From Acephala macrosclerotiorum (lineage: Eukaryota > Ascomycota > Leotiomycetes > Helotiales > Mollisiaceae): DNA of 64,000 nucleotides. This document shows, piece after piece, positions 9,478 through 24,040 of this stretch. The notes beneath the pieces are model-generated. The model saw only the letters and a list, made by a program, of their open reading frames with translations. It did not search any database and was not told the DNA's origin. Each line of letters starts with the position of its first letter. The first letter of the stretch is position 1. A program made the position numbers and the translations under genes. The DNA lies in assembly GCA_014904845.1 (NCBI GenBank), contig MU119206.1:124001-188000 (forward strand). Direction: 5' to 3'.

Positions 9478-11707
9478 ATGCGTTCCTTCTGCAGCTTTGC
9501 ACGAACTGCACGCACTCGACAAACCTTTTCCTCAAGAAATACTGTACGAAGATTTACAGCTACCGCACAAAACAACAGGTATCAGCCGCCCAAATTCCAA
9601 AAGCAGACGGAACCAATCATGTCGACTACCACTTTGAAGGGTCAGCCCCTCGATCGTCCTATTCTGGACTCCATGCTGCGACGGCGCATGTTCTACACTC
9701 CCTCCTTCGAAATCTATGGTGGTGTTGCCGGGCTGTACGATTTTGGCCCACCTGGCTGCGCTTTGCTGAACAACATACTCGATACATGGCGCAAACACTT
9801 CGTTTTGGAGGAGGATATGATGGAGGTTGATTGTCCGGCTTTGACGCCTGCGGAGGTCTTGAAGACGAGTGGGCACGTGGACAAGTTCGCAGATTGGATG
9901 TGCAAGGACCCAAAGAACGGCGAGATCATCAGAGCAGATCACTTCGTAGAGGAGATCCTGGAGGCGCGGTTGAAGGGTGATAAGGAGGCCAGAGGTGTTA
10001 AGGTTGAGGAGAAGGAGGAAGATCCCAAAAAGAAGAAGAAGAAGGTTAAGGGCACGGAAGCCGTTAAACTTGACGACGCGGTCGTCAAGGAATATGAGGA
10101 GATTCTGGCAAAGGTACGGCTACTGGTTATTAATAATAGTAACGGAATGCTGACGTTCGAAGATCGACAATTATGGTGGCGAGGAATTGGGCGAGCTTAT
10201 CACGAAGTATGATATGAAGAACCCCGCTACTGGTGTCCTGCCTTCCCCACCCGTGGCTTTCAACCTCATGTTCCAGACTGCCATTGGCCCAAGTAGCAAC
10301 TTGCCAGGCTACCTGAGACCAGAAACTGCCCAAGGCCAGTTCCTCAACTTTGCGAAACTCCTAGACTTCAACCAACAGCAAATGCCATTCGCATCTGCCT
10401 CTATTGGCAAGTCCTACCGAAATGAGATTTCACCGCGTGCTGGTCTCCTCCGTGTCCGTGAATTCTTAATGGCTGAGATTGAGCATTATGTCGACCCCCA
10501 AGGTGGTAAGAAGCATGAAAGATTCGACGAGGTCAAGGACGTCGAGCTCGTGCTCCTAAACCGACACACACAATTGGCTGGTCAAACACACGTCCAAAAG
10601 GTACCCATTGGCAAGGCTGTCGCTGATGGTACCGTCGATAACGAGACTTTGGGTTATTTCTTGGCACGAATCCATCTGTTCTTGGAGAAGATTGGTGTAG
10701 ATCAATCCAAGATTCGATTCCGACAACACATGGCAAATGAGATGGCCCATTACGCAGCTGATTGCTGGGATGCCGAGTTGTTGACTAGTTACGGTTGGAT
10801 TGAGTGTGTTGGCTGTGCGGACAGAAGTGCCTACGATCTTACAGTTCACGCTAAGAAGACTGGTGCTCCTCTGATGGTCAGAGAGAGACTCGCTCAACCC
10901 ATCACTATTGAAGAATGGCAAGTGGAGCTGGACAAGAAGAAGTTTGGTCCTCACTTCAAGAAAGATGGCAAGACAGTCGAGGCTGCTGTTGAGGCACTGA
11001 CACAAGAGCAGCGAGAGAAACTTGCTAAAGATCTCAAGGACGATGGCAAGATCACCATTGAAGTTGCAGGTGTTGGCAATGGCAAGGTTGAGATTAGCAA
11101 AGACCTCATTGTCATCGAGCGCCGAACAAGAACAGAGAACACACGAGAATACACGCCTAACGTTATCGAGCCATCGTTCGGTATTGGCAGAATCTTGTAC
11201 TCGTTGATTGAGCACAACTACTGGACTCGTGGTAGCGAGGGCGGTGACGAGGCACGTGGTGTAAGTTTGATTCCCTTCCAAAAGTGGTATTTGGTTGCTC
11301 ACATTTCACAGGTCCTTTCATTCCCTCCAACTGTCGCACCCACCAAAGTTCTCCTTGTCCCACTTTCTGGCCATGAAAGCTTCAAGCCTTTGCTCAAAGC
11401 CATGTCACTCAAGCTTCGCAAACTTGGTGTCTCCAGCCGAGTGGACGACTCTTCAGCCTCAATTGGCAAGCGATATAGCCGAAACGATGAATTAGGTACC
11501 CCTCTTGGTATCACAGTTGATTTCCAAAGTGTGCAAGATAAGACCTACACACTCAGAGATCGTGACTCTACGAAGCAAGTCCGTGCCGACGAGGAGAAGA
11601 TCCTGGCTGCTATCAAGTCTCTGGTCGAGGGTGAGAAGGTTTGGGCCGATATCGAAAAGGAGCTACCAGCCTTCGAAGGTCAAGAAGCAGAGGTGCCTGT
11701 TCGCTAA
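9478..11707 (+). CDS. GRS1: glycyl-tRNA synthetase, predicted dual-targeted
   Basis: Exons 9478-10113, 10163-11260 and 11312-11707 give 709 aa. Class II features are clear: [26 protein letters not shown] near the start, [18 protein letters not shown] (motif 2 region), [36 protein letters not shown] (motif 3 region), and an anticodon-binding domain starting at the [15 protein letters not shown] segment. A lysine-rich insert ([16 protein letters not shown]) lies at about 178-193. The enzyme charges tRNA-Gly with glycine and is an alpha2 dimer in eukaryotes. The first 47 residues are rich in Arg/Ser/Thr and lack acids, as in mitochondrial presequences. A second in-frame ATG at 9619 (Met48) would start the cytosolic form. 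The 51-nt second intron is a multiple of three without a stop, so retention would add 17 residues. Confidence 0.95.
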
Positions 11708-13182
11708 GACAAGATGTTGAAGGGGCTGTGTGTTTCTGTATAACTGGGAACTAGTTCTGGCGTGTCATAGACTTCCTGACAATATCAAAAAAAGCATTTG
11801 ACAAATTAAGCCTTTTTCTGCTTGCATTTGCATTGGATCCAGACACGTGCTCTTGGAAGAACAAGCGCTACCGGCAGCCGTACCGCCAAGTATTCTGTGA
11901 TGGCTTCCAGAAGAAAGAGGCAGGTTGTACCACAGACAATACCACAGACATGATGCATTGAAAATCTCGCATGACGAATGGATACCGGATGCTCACATGC
12001 CTGGCCAAAGAAGAAAAAGAGAGCCACTCACATGGTCAATGCAACGGACAGGAAACAAAATTAAACAACCAGGACCGTGCAACTAAGTTCTGCGACAGGA
12101 CTCCGCCGACGAAACAAAGGGCATCCTCTCCAATCTGTTCGTGGATGTTTCAAGTGGCCAGCAAGATCTTTTTCTGGTTTGCCGCCGGATGATGTGTGTC
12201 CAGTTATCTCCTAGCACAGGGCTCAGGTTCATCGATCTGACTGCAGTTGCTTGGGCATTGGCGAGGAAGAGACGGGCTTTTAAATGTTCTTATCGTCCCC
12301 ATGTCAGAAATAGGGGTCATCTCGGATCCCACGCCCCTGAAACCGGCAGCAGCTCGGGCATGAATAGTCCCGCGGCTGTGACAAGCACCTATATAACTGA
12401 AATCGAGTACAGCATCTGCCTTAAATAATCGCATGCTGAATCGCCAAGGGCCACTTTCGAGCAATTTGAGGGTCATCTCCATCCAGGCACCTTTCTTCAG
12501 TTGTGTAAGATACCCGTGCCATCGTCATCAAGCGTGAAGTCTTGTAGAGAAATGGATGTTGGGTCCTCTTATATCTGACAGTCTTTATCTCAAACCGGCG
12601 GCGCCAAAGGGCCCCTCTTCTCCTTTACTAGCCGTTGGTTCGAGAGCCAGATCCAGGCTTGATGGGTGAAGGAGACAAGGGAGCAGCAGCCAGGCTATAC
12701 CACATACCGTTAGCGTCGATTGCACTAGCCGCCTTTTCGAGGAAAGGTTCCCACCATATCGCCAAACTCACTTCAGCGATCCTTCAGACTTCGACACCCA
12801 TTCATCAACGCGACGACTACGTCCAACGCGCGCAAGAATCCTCCTCCAACGCAGATTCACGTCTGCTGGGCTGTCGAGAGGATAGTCGACGCTGCTGGAC
12901 ACCCGCCGGTTCAGAGATCGAACTCTTTGACGGCACGGTGAACCGACTCACGCTCGAAAGCGGCCGAGCGAGTGAGCCATCATAACACCTCAGCCATTTA
13001 TGACTGAATTGAAGAGAAGAATATGTGCGTGTATCTTGCGTAGTTCGAGAGTATATGCTAACCTGCCTCGTTTGTACAGAACGATCTACGATTTCCCTTT
13101 ACGATACCCCGCAGCGAACATACACTTCGTTCCACGATACTACACGATTTCGTCTAGTTATAATCCTGTACATTCCTCCAAA
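11708..13182. other. intergenic region with the CLA4 upstream region
   Basis: No supported gene. The 116-codon plus frame at 12635-12985 lacks any domain and sits where the 5' untranslated leader of CLA4 would be. A GGTTCGA string near 12635 looks like a tRNA B-box, but no cloverleaf can be folded around it. GC-rich short motifs between 12590 and 12970 look promoter-like. Confidence 0.5.
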
Positions 13183-16096
<2,914 letters not shown>

Positions 16097-16507
16097 GTTA
16101 ACACGACTTCTTGAAACGTGGCTTCCGGCCTGGAACCCTGTCCGAAGTGCTTGCCATTCCAAAAGCATGCCAAGTAGGAGCCGGGGAAAACTCTAATGAT
16201 AACGTTCACGACTACGACACTGCTCTCGATCTGGAAGCGAAAAGATCTTTTCATTTTCTTCACTTTGTTGCGGGCTAAATGCATTCATTCGTGCTAGTCT
16301 GGTCTCTATAACTGGCCTGCATTGAATCTGGCGTTAGGTGGTGGTCTTCTCATTGTGCTCTGGGGTTCTATTTCAAGCAGGGCAATCTGGTTCAAGCATG
16401 GGATAAAGTGGTCCGTTTATGGCTCTGATTTCTTGCGAACATAGGGTGCATCTGAGGATGTACCTGATGAAAGGTTGTTCCTGCTCCATACTATTTTTTT
16501 GGTAAAC

Positions 16508-16635
16508 GCTCGTTGGTGCTCAGGATTTTATCTCTGGGGGGGAGGATATGCATTTGAGATGATAATCGGAGCCCTCGTTGGTTTCAAGATTTGATCTCCG
16601 GAGAGGTATATGCATTTGAGATGGGAATCAGAAGC
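16508..16635 (+). repeat. tandem pair of about 64-bp repeats downstream of CLA4
   Basis: Two adjacent copies (16508-16572 and 16573-16635) share ctcgttggt at the start and the block tatgcatttgagatg near the end, with scattered differences and single-base gaps. No coding function is apparent. Confidence 0.75.
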
Positions 16636-17120
16636 ACAAGAGCAAATGGCGCATGGTAGAGAATTCTAAAAGAATAAAGAGCGTAACATAGAACTTTGTT
16701 CCAGCGGTCCGGTGCTTGAGTGTGTGATTTCCTATGAATCACTGTGATTGCCTCAACACCCCTTCCAACGACCAACAGCATTAGATGATGAATGCATTAA
16801 TGTTAAAAACGTTTAGTCATACGATTTTGACAATATTTTCAATGGACATCCAGAAACGTGTAAAGATAAATAAAAAGCAAAAAGAACATAACGCTAATCC
16901 CCAGATTTCTAGCCTTGGTGCATGCAACCGCCGGCGGTGGCCGTTGATTTGTCTGAGGCCTGCAGACATCTGGCCTCTAATTGGTCTACCACATTATTGG
17001 CTCCATGCCTGTGATCATAGCTCTACGTGATCATGACAGCCTGACGTGCCGTGCTTAATATTCTTTTCTACTTTTCTCGACTCTACATCTCGGCTTCGAA
17101 GTGAAGAGAAAGCGAGCATC
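16636..17120. other. intergenic region, SEC12 promoter
   Basis: This AT-rich spacer between the repeats and the SEC12 start holds no supported frame. The last 100 nt are the presumed 5' leader of SEC12. Confidence 0.4.
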
Positions 17121-19170
17121 ATGGCGCCCTTGATCCCTTCTGCCAAAGTGACGCTATCATATCCCCTCTATGCATGCGACTTTGATCCTCTCGACTCGTC
17201 GCGATTAGTGGTTGGAGGCGGAGGAGGCGCTGGGCGGACAGGTGTAGGGAACAAAATTGTGAGTTGTTGATCTGCGCACCGCACCAACTTTCAAACCTTC
17301 TGCTAATTTATTCTCTGGTCAGACTCTCATAGACACCTCGAATTCCACGGAGCTCCGAGAAGCAGCTGAGATCGAGCTAAGCAAGGACGAGGACAACGTT
17401 ACTAGTTTGGCAGTAGGCGCAAAGAAGGACAAGGCGACGCTGGTATTTGCGGGTGTGAATTCAAGCCCAGCAGATGTAGAGAGGGGCAGAAATGCGCATT
17501 TCCGGGTTCTGGGAATAGAGCCTACTTCAAAGAAACAGGTGAAAGGAAAGGATGGACCGACACAGTCGATTTCAGAACGCTCGAGAGCTTCGTTATTCCA
17601 AGGAAATGAGAAGGATGCATACCAGAGGATAACGAGGCTATCGAAGCCATTTTCAAATCAACCACAACTGGGAGCAGTTGCGACTGGACTGGCCAGAAAT
17701 GCAGAAATTGCCCTATTTGACACTTCTGCCACATCACCACCTAGGTCGCGAGGGGCGGTAACGAGCAATAAAGAGGCCGAGGATGTGGACTTTATACAGA
17801 TTGGAGATGACGAGTATTTCTTCGCATACTGCGATGAACATGATATATATCTCAAGAAGATCTCTCCAGAGGCAGACGATGAGGAGCCGGATTGCATCTA
17901 CATTACGCCGGCTACACGAGGGCCAGAAAAGCCATCCACACCAAAATTCAGGGCTATGAGGTTCTTGTCGAAAGAATTTTTGATTATGCTCACGAACATT
18001 CATAGTAATGGGGGCGTTGTGCTACAAATATTCCGAATCCCACCAAGCGGCAAGGGGCAATGTCGCCTTGCTCAGTCCCTTCGACTCCCAGACAGGATCA
18101 CTAAGGCCACTGGTTTAGCCGTCTGTAATCTCACACCACCAGCTTCGCTCTCGGAACCACAAGGATGCACCCAATTCGTCGTTGCAGTGGCTGGACATGA
18201 CATCTCATTATCCCTTTTCAAGGTTGACTTACAAGTTGCAGTTGGCCTATCTGTCATCACAAGCATAAAGCCTTTCCGAACCCTTAGGAATGTTCACCCA
18301 CTCCAAATCACATCCCTTGCATTTTCCAATTTTACGCCACCCGCACACCCTATAACAGCCAGCACACCCCCGCAGTACTTGAAGCTTGCAAGTGTAGGAG
18401 TCGCCAACACTGTGGTGGTACATACCTTTCCACTATTCCCAGTTCCTCTCTCGATGAAGCGAGGACAATCAACAACCCCGCGCTACGTGGTCGCTCTACC
18501 ATCCACAGCAGCAGCATTCGGTATGGGCGTCATTCTCTCGTTTATCGGCATCGCCCTTGCCGCTATCTTCATTCAAGGCATTCTTGAGATCAGGGGTGGC
18601 GTACCTGTGTACCTCAATGCTAGGAGTCACCTACCTGTTATATGGCAAGAAGCTCTTGGGAAACCATACGAATTCCCATCTGGCTATAATAATCTTGCCT
18701 CACCTGATTCCTCAGCTGAATCAGAGGCACCCAAAATCCAAGTACGAGCTACCGAACCCGAAACCAAACCGGAGACGGAGGCTACTGCGACCAGGGAGGA
18801 CGCAAAAACTCAGGCAGCTCGAGAGAAAGCAGGATCTACAGGCGGGTGGTCCAGTCAGGAAGAAAATGGAGAGGAAAGCACTGAAGATGAAACATGTGGT
18901 GGGCCCCCAAAAGCCTCAAAGGAGCAAAAGAAATTGGCGAACAAGATGAAGAATGCTGGGAAATGGGCGGATCAGATGAAACCTGGATTCGAGAACAAGC
19001 ATGGGAAGGGAAGGACGTGGAGCGAACTGGCGCATCATGAGAAAGAGCACTACAAGAAGGCACTTGGGGAGGGTGTGAACTGGGCGGAGGAGCTGCCTGA
19101 GAATGTGTTTAAGGGGGTGCTGTTTGGCGAGCTTGGTGGTGCGGTTGGGAGGGCTGTTGCTGGTGCATAG
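17121..19170 (+). CDS. SEC12: SEC12-like guanine nucleotide exchange factor for Sar1
   Basis: Exons 17121-17258 and 17323-19170 join in phase 0 through a 64-nt intron to give 661 aa. The N-terminus carries the typical family opening YPLYACDFDPLDSSRLVVGGGG (split here only by description), followed by a degenerate seven-bladed WD40 propeller (about 1-430). One transmembrane helix (about 445-470, MGVILSFIGIALAAIFIQGI) anchors the cytosolic propeller in the ER. A roughly 190-residue Glu/Lys-rich lumenal tail closes the protein. Sec12 loads GTP on Sar1 to start COPII coat assembly at ER exit sites. The single-pass topology with a C-terminal lumenal domain fits this family rather than other WD40 proteins. 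The gene has no lesion. Confidence 0.9.
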
Positions 19171-19587
19171 ATTACGCAGGGAGGGAATTTGCTTATATAA
19201 GGTTCGACATCTATCTCCAGGCTATAGGGGCACGACATTGGGCGGGATCATGGAATTTGTACGATTATGATAGACATTACAAGTCACAGGTCAGCTCGAT
19301 GAATACATGCTTCGGACACGTCGATTACGACCTGCCATGCTAGTTGTTTTTGACATACAATTTGCCTCCTAACTGCTCAACTGTCTTGTCCGTTTTCCAA
19401 ACTCTTACTTTCCGTATAGTAGCAATGTTCCTCAAACATACCTACAACTTCTCCCCTCCTAAACACCCTCACTACCCAAGGGGCTTAGTGAGCTACACAC
19501 GTGACAAGGCTACATATTTTAAATATCCTCAGCCTCGCGACCTCGAAATTCTTCACCCCTACTCCAACATCCTCACCAACAACGCAC
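19171..19587. promoter_or_regulatory. SEC12 3' flank and MOD5 promoter
   Basis: This 417-bp spacer between two genes on the same strand has no supported coding frame. In-frame codons upstream of 19588 exist but contain no ATG in the MOD5 frame close to the start. Confidence 0.4.
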
Positions 19588-21083
19588 ATGCTCTCGCGCC
19601 TCCTCCGCCACCTAAAACATGTAAATATGGCTCACAAACCGCCCTCAAATCCCCTCCTTGTAGTGCTCGGCGCTACCGGTACAGGAAAATCCCAAGTTCG
19701 TCTACTTCCTCTTCCTCCCAAAATCTCCCACGCTATAGCGCACAATCACCCACTGACACCTCTCAGCTCGCAATCGAACTAGCAAAACGATTCAATGGTG
19801 AGGTTATCAATGGCGACGCAATGCAGTTGTATCACGGTCTGCCGATTGTAACGAATAAAGTTACGATTGAGGAGATGCAGGGTGTGAAGCACCATCTCCT
19901 CGGCGTCATACCACTCGAAGAAGAGAGTTGGCGAGTCGGTACATTCAGACGAGAAGCCTCTAAAGTCATCCAGGAAATCAGAAGCAGAGGAAAGGTGCCT
20001 GTACTGGTTGGAGGAACGCATTATTACACTCAGAGTCTGGTATTTAATGATATGTTTGTTGATGCTGAAGGGGATAGTAACGGAGGAGAGGGGAAAGAAT
20101 GGAGCATTGAAGAGATCAAGGACAGATGGCCGATACTAGAAGCAGAGACGGATGTTTTGCTAGAGAAGTTGAGAGAGGTGGATCCGGTGATGGCGGATAG
20201 GTGGCACCCGAGGGATAGGAGGAAGATTCGACGGAGTCTGGAAATTTGGTTGACGATGGGGAGGAGGGCGAGTGATGTTTATAGGGAGCAAGTTGAGAGG
20301 AAGAGGAATGGAGAATTTGTGGGTGAGGAGGCCACGGATTTGGCCGAGACGCTGTTGTTTTGGGTTCATGCTGACTCAGATATTTTGAAGAAGAGGTTAG
20401 ATGGGAGGGTTGAGAAGATGTTGAAGGTTGGTATGTTGGATGAGGTCAAGTCTATGGATAAATTTCTCATTGATCTGGAGAATGCGGGGCATGTTGTCGA
20501 CAGAACTCGAGGGATATGGGTCTCGATTGGATGGAAGGAGTTCGAGCCTTACCTTGAGGCATTGAAATCTGGCACGGCGACTGAGGAAGAGCTCAAAAGC
20601 GCTTTTGACCTGTCAGTCGAACAGACACAAGCAGCGACTCGACAATACTCAAAGAGACAAACGAGATGGATACGATTGAAATTGCTGCCAGCCTTGGCAG
20701 AAGAGAATGCGCTGAAACAACTCTATCTCCTAGACGGCACTGATGTCTCGCAATGGGAGAAGAATGTTTCGAATTCTGCGATGGATATCACAGCAGACTT
20801 CTTGGCTGGCAAAGAGCTGCAACATCCAGAGGAGATATGCGCTGCTGCGAAAGAGATTCTTGGGTCTGAGCATGAAGTCCCAGAAGTCAAGCATACATGG
20901 CCTCGAAGAGAGTGTGAGATGTGCCATGTCACGGCCGTTACGGAAATTCAGTGGCAAACACACTTGAAGAGTCGGAAGCACAGAGGGCTTATCAAGAAGA
21001 TGCAGAAAAGACAAAGGGACACGAGAATTCCTGACTCTACTCATGAGCAGAGATCTCAGTCAGATGCCTCGGACGCCCCTTGA
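19588..21083 (+). CDS. MOD5: tRNA dimethylallyltransferase (MOD5), predicted dual-targeted
   Basis: Exons 19588-19695 and 19767-21083 give 474 aa. The P-loop GATGTGKS (residues 28-35) is followed by NGDAMQLYHGLPIVTNK and a G-GTHYYTQSL block, all typical of DMAPP:tRNA transferases, which make i6A37 in tRNAs reading UNN codons. A C-terminal C2H2-like zinc finger (CEMCHVTAVTEIQWQTHLKS, then RKH) at about 418-440 is the eukaryotic extension. Two in-frame ATGs, at 19588 and 19627 (Met1 and Met14), flank a short basic leader (MLSRLLRHLKHVN). Yeast MOD5 uses two AUGs about this far apart for mitochondrial and nucleo-cytosolic forms. The intron donor is the less common GTTCGT. Confidence 0.93.
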
Positions 21084-21126
21084 ATATCTTTCGAATTGTT
21101 TGGGAAAATTTACACACCTTGATCTA

Positions 21127-22919
21127 CTAGAGGTCATGACAGGAATGTCCGTCTGATATCTCGACAATCAACAAGGACAAAGCTCTGATCGGCAGCGAGA
21201 ATAAAGTACAAAGTTTATTGTCTTGCACATTCATCATCGTCGGTTCGTCCAACACCGCAAGCTTGCCCGCGGCAGCTAGCCCATCATACTGCTGCGGAGT
21301 AGGATCTTGTGGCGAGCCCATGGCCAACCAAGCAGCATAGGAGTTGCTATGATCGTCGTCAATCCGATAATGGCTCACATTCGCCGGGCCTTAAAACGGC
21401 AAGCCCTTCAAATTCAGCTCGATATTCACATCTGGGAATTCGACGTTGTCGTCATGGTAATGCCATACGAAGACATATACCTTGTTTTCATCTGTGCTTG
21501 TAAGGACACCGACATCTGTCTGATTCAGGATGCCGTTCTTCAGCACAGCGTCTAGGATCTGTCCAGAACTGCTCGCTTTGCACTCGGTGTCCTCCCATCA
21601 TGCTGAACATTCGATGAGCGTTCAGAACAGGCTTATCGATGCCTTGTGTTATCAGAACCCGGAAATCATCGAAGTAAGCCGTCTCATTGAGAAGAGCAGT
21701 CTGCTCATACTCAAATGCCCAAGTCAGCGCACCTTGCAGATTGACATGGTGCATATCCGAAAGATCCAGAGCCCGGACCAAAGAAGCTGCCGTATAAGCT
21801 GAATTCATAAGACCATTCCGGTATCCATACTGAGGCGTAACACAAGCCGCACAACTATCTGGATCATACTCTCCCATCACAATTGGCGTTCGTATAAGTT
21901 GCGGATACGAAGCCACGACACCGAAAGCTTCGTCGATTTGCCGTAGCTGGGTCGAGATGTTCATTCGTATATAGCCATCTGCTCCGCTGCCGTTGACGTA
22001 TACTGGAGTGCCTTTGGAATGGAAAGAGATGAAGTCCAATGGTGTGCCGGTCTTTCCCGTTGCATAGTTTGTTTCGAAGAGACTGTGGTTGAGAAATGCA
22101 GACAGGTAGTCACCTGCTGCTCCGCCAGCGACTTCACAACCGCCTACTTTGGCTTTGGGAAGAGCTGTTCGGACACCGTTTACAGCGTGGTCATGTAACA
22201 TGAAAAACTCCTCTCGTTCCGTTCCAATCTGTATCTCGTCAGCTCTTCCATCCTTCTTCTATCCGCCCTTCCCTTCTCCCTTCGATCTACTGTACATTCT
22301 CTTCCTCAAAGTTTCAGGAACGAGAACATACAAGCAATATTCAGCTCATTCCAAACCTCCCACCACCAACTCTCCACCTCGACATCCCCATACCTCTCCA
22401 AACAATGCCTAGTCCACTCATAAACCAATTCCTCCCACCTCTAGTAGTCAACTAGGACATGACTCCACCCCGTATAAATAACACTCGGATCCACTTCCGG
22501 CGTGAAATTAAAGAAATACGGATCCGGATCCTTCGCCAACGCCAAAGGCATGAATCCAATCTCTACATAAAGCTTTACGCCCGCCTCCAAATAAGCGTCG
22601 AATATATCATCAATAATGCTGAAGTTGTAGACTGGAAAGCTGGAGGGAGACAGGGTATAAGCGTTTGTGGAGCTGAATTTCAGACTTGAGACACCGACGG
22701 TACCGTTTTCGCCGGTTGTGAGAAGGTTCTGGGTTTGGAAGTAGGTTTGTGCTGGGCCGAGTGAGCCGAGTTCCCTTAGGAGGGAGCGGCCGTGGGGGTA
22801 GTAGGTGTAGTTTGGTTCGTCGCAGCCGAAGAAGCGGTGGATGGGGTTTAGGGGGCCGAGGCGGCGGGATCTGCTTTGGCAAGTAGAGAGATTGAAAGGA
22901 TGAAGGGGCTTAATATCAT
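21127..22919 (-). pseudogene. decayed GH39 beta-xylosidase-like secreted enzyme
   Basis: Read on the minus strand from an ATG at 22917-22919, a signal peptide (MILSPFILSISLLAKA) is followed by GH39-like blocks: NPIHRFFGCDEPNYTY, VYNFSIIDDIFDAYLEAG, WWWEVWNELNIA (acid/base Glu after Asn), then LHDHAVNGVRTALPKAKVGG and DFISFHSKG. Lesions: a one-base loss in a C run near 22860, a TAG at 22441-22443, a frame change around the intron at about 22230-22318, a frame change near 21590, and a TAA at 21391-21393. The 3' part runs in a third frame to a TAG at 21127. The family hydrolyses xylo-oligosaccharides; this copy cannot make a full protein. It may lack wall-degrading function because the lineage lost the need for it (inference). 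Confidence 0.85.
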
Positions 22920-24040
22920 AATGGATGCTAGAGGCTGTTGGTGAAAGAGAGGGGATGGGAGAATATTTGCGGTGTTTGGAAATTCTTATTTACCTCGCCA
23001 GACATCATGCGAATGGAGAGCCAAGAGCCGGAAATCTTCTTCCGACCTCTAAGTCTTATTGAGCTCGGAGTTTTTTCGTACCTTACATTGACCTAGCAAC
23101 CCAACGACATGTGTCCAAGCATTTGTGCTTCCTCTCATCTCATTCGAGCGGGTAAGGAAGAATCAAGGAGGGATCGATGGTAGAGCTTGAGATTACCCCC
23201 TTTTGCGGGGTAATGAGGGATAAGTAAGCGAGCTGCAACACGGTGTCCAGGTTCCCCGTTCATCAACTGTAAATCTTAAGAAAGTTTTCCCTAATATTTG
23301 CTCATGAGAAAGGGAAGTTGGAAAGTCAAGATGCTGCTGTGAGTGGTGCTTCAAGACGTCACGCGTGGAGCACGTTCTAGGAAGCGAACGGACCTTACGC
23401 TAGTGGTGAGACTTCTTTTGATCGTCCCTCACTCGATCCTTCCATCAACATCTTCACAGCAACCTCGCATCCCTTCTTTATATATTCTTCAGCTCATGAA
23501 GTATTCGGTAGTTCGCCCTCGTTCTGGGGACCAATTATCTATTTCCTCTACGGTCTATCTGGCTCCAATTGCGAGATGTCTATATGTTTCACTGCGGCAA
23601 CAGGTCTCAATGCTTTCTTTTGCGAGATCAATACAATAGGCTCCACCACGTTCGAGAGAGACAGGTTCAATGAAAACGTCTCGGCCCCAGTGGCCGAATG
23701 AGGCAGTGGCACTAGAAAGGAGATCCGATCTAATAATACACGTGATCAGATCCAATTTGACATTTGCGTCTAGATAGCTCTTGCCTTGTGAACGCAGTGT
23801 AGCCTAGGTCCCAGGTCTATTTTATGCTCCGTGAAGTTCTTGCCAAGAGCTACATTTTCCTCGGCAAGAATCCTATCACAGTCTGCACTCCTTTTTCTTG
23901 AACGATTGAACGAGATGGAGGAGATTGTGGAGATTCGAGAGACGGGACGTTGAGGTCCCGTCTTCGGAGTCTCTTCTTCATATGTATACGGTCTTATTCC
24001 TTCCTTTAGTTGAGAAGTCATTTCCTGCCACCACATTCTT
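22920..24040. other. intergenic region between two pseudogenes
   Basis: No supported gene in 1.1 kb. Short frames such as plus 23343-23639 have no recognisable content. It probably holds the former promoters of the two divergent decayed genes. Confidence 0.5.

Noticed and set aside
10556..11302. Minus-strand frame of 248 codons
   Set aside because: Antisense shadow of the glycyl-tRNA synthetase exon.
12635..12985. Plus frame of 116 codons and a tRNA B-box-like string
   Set aside because: No domain and no cloverleaf can be folded; it fits the leader of CLA4.
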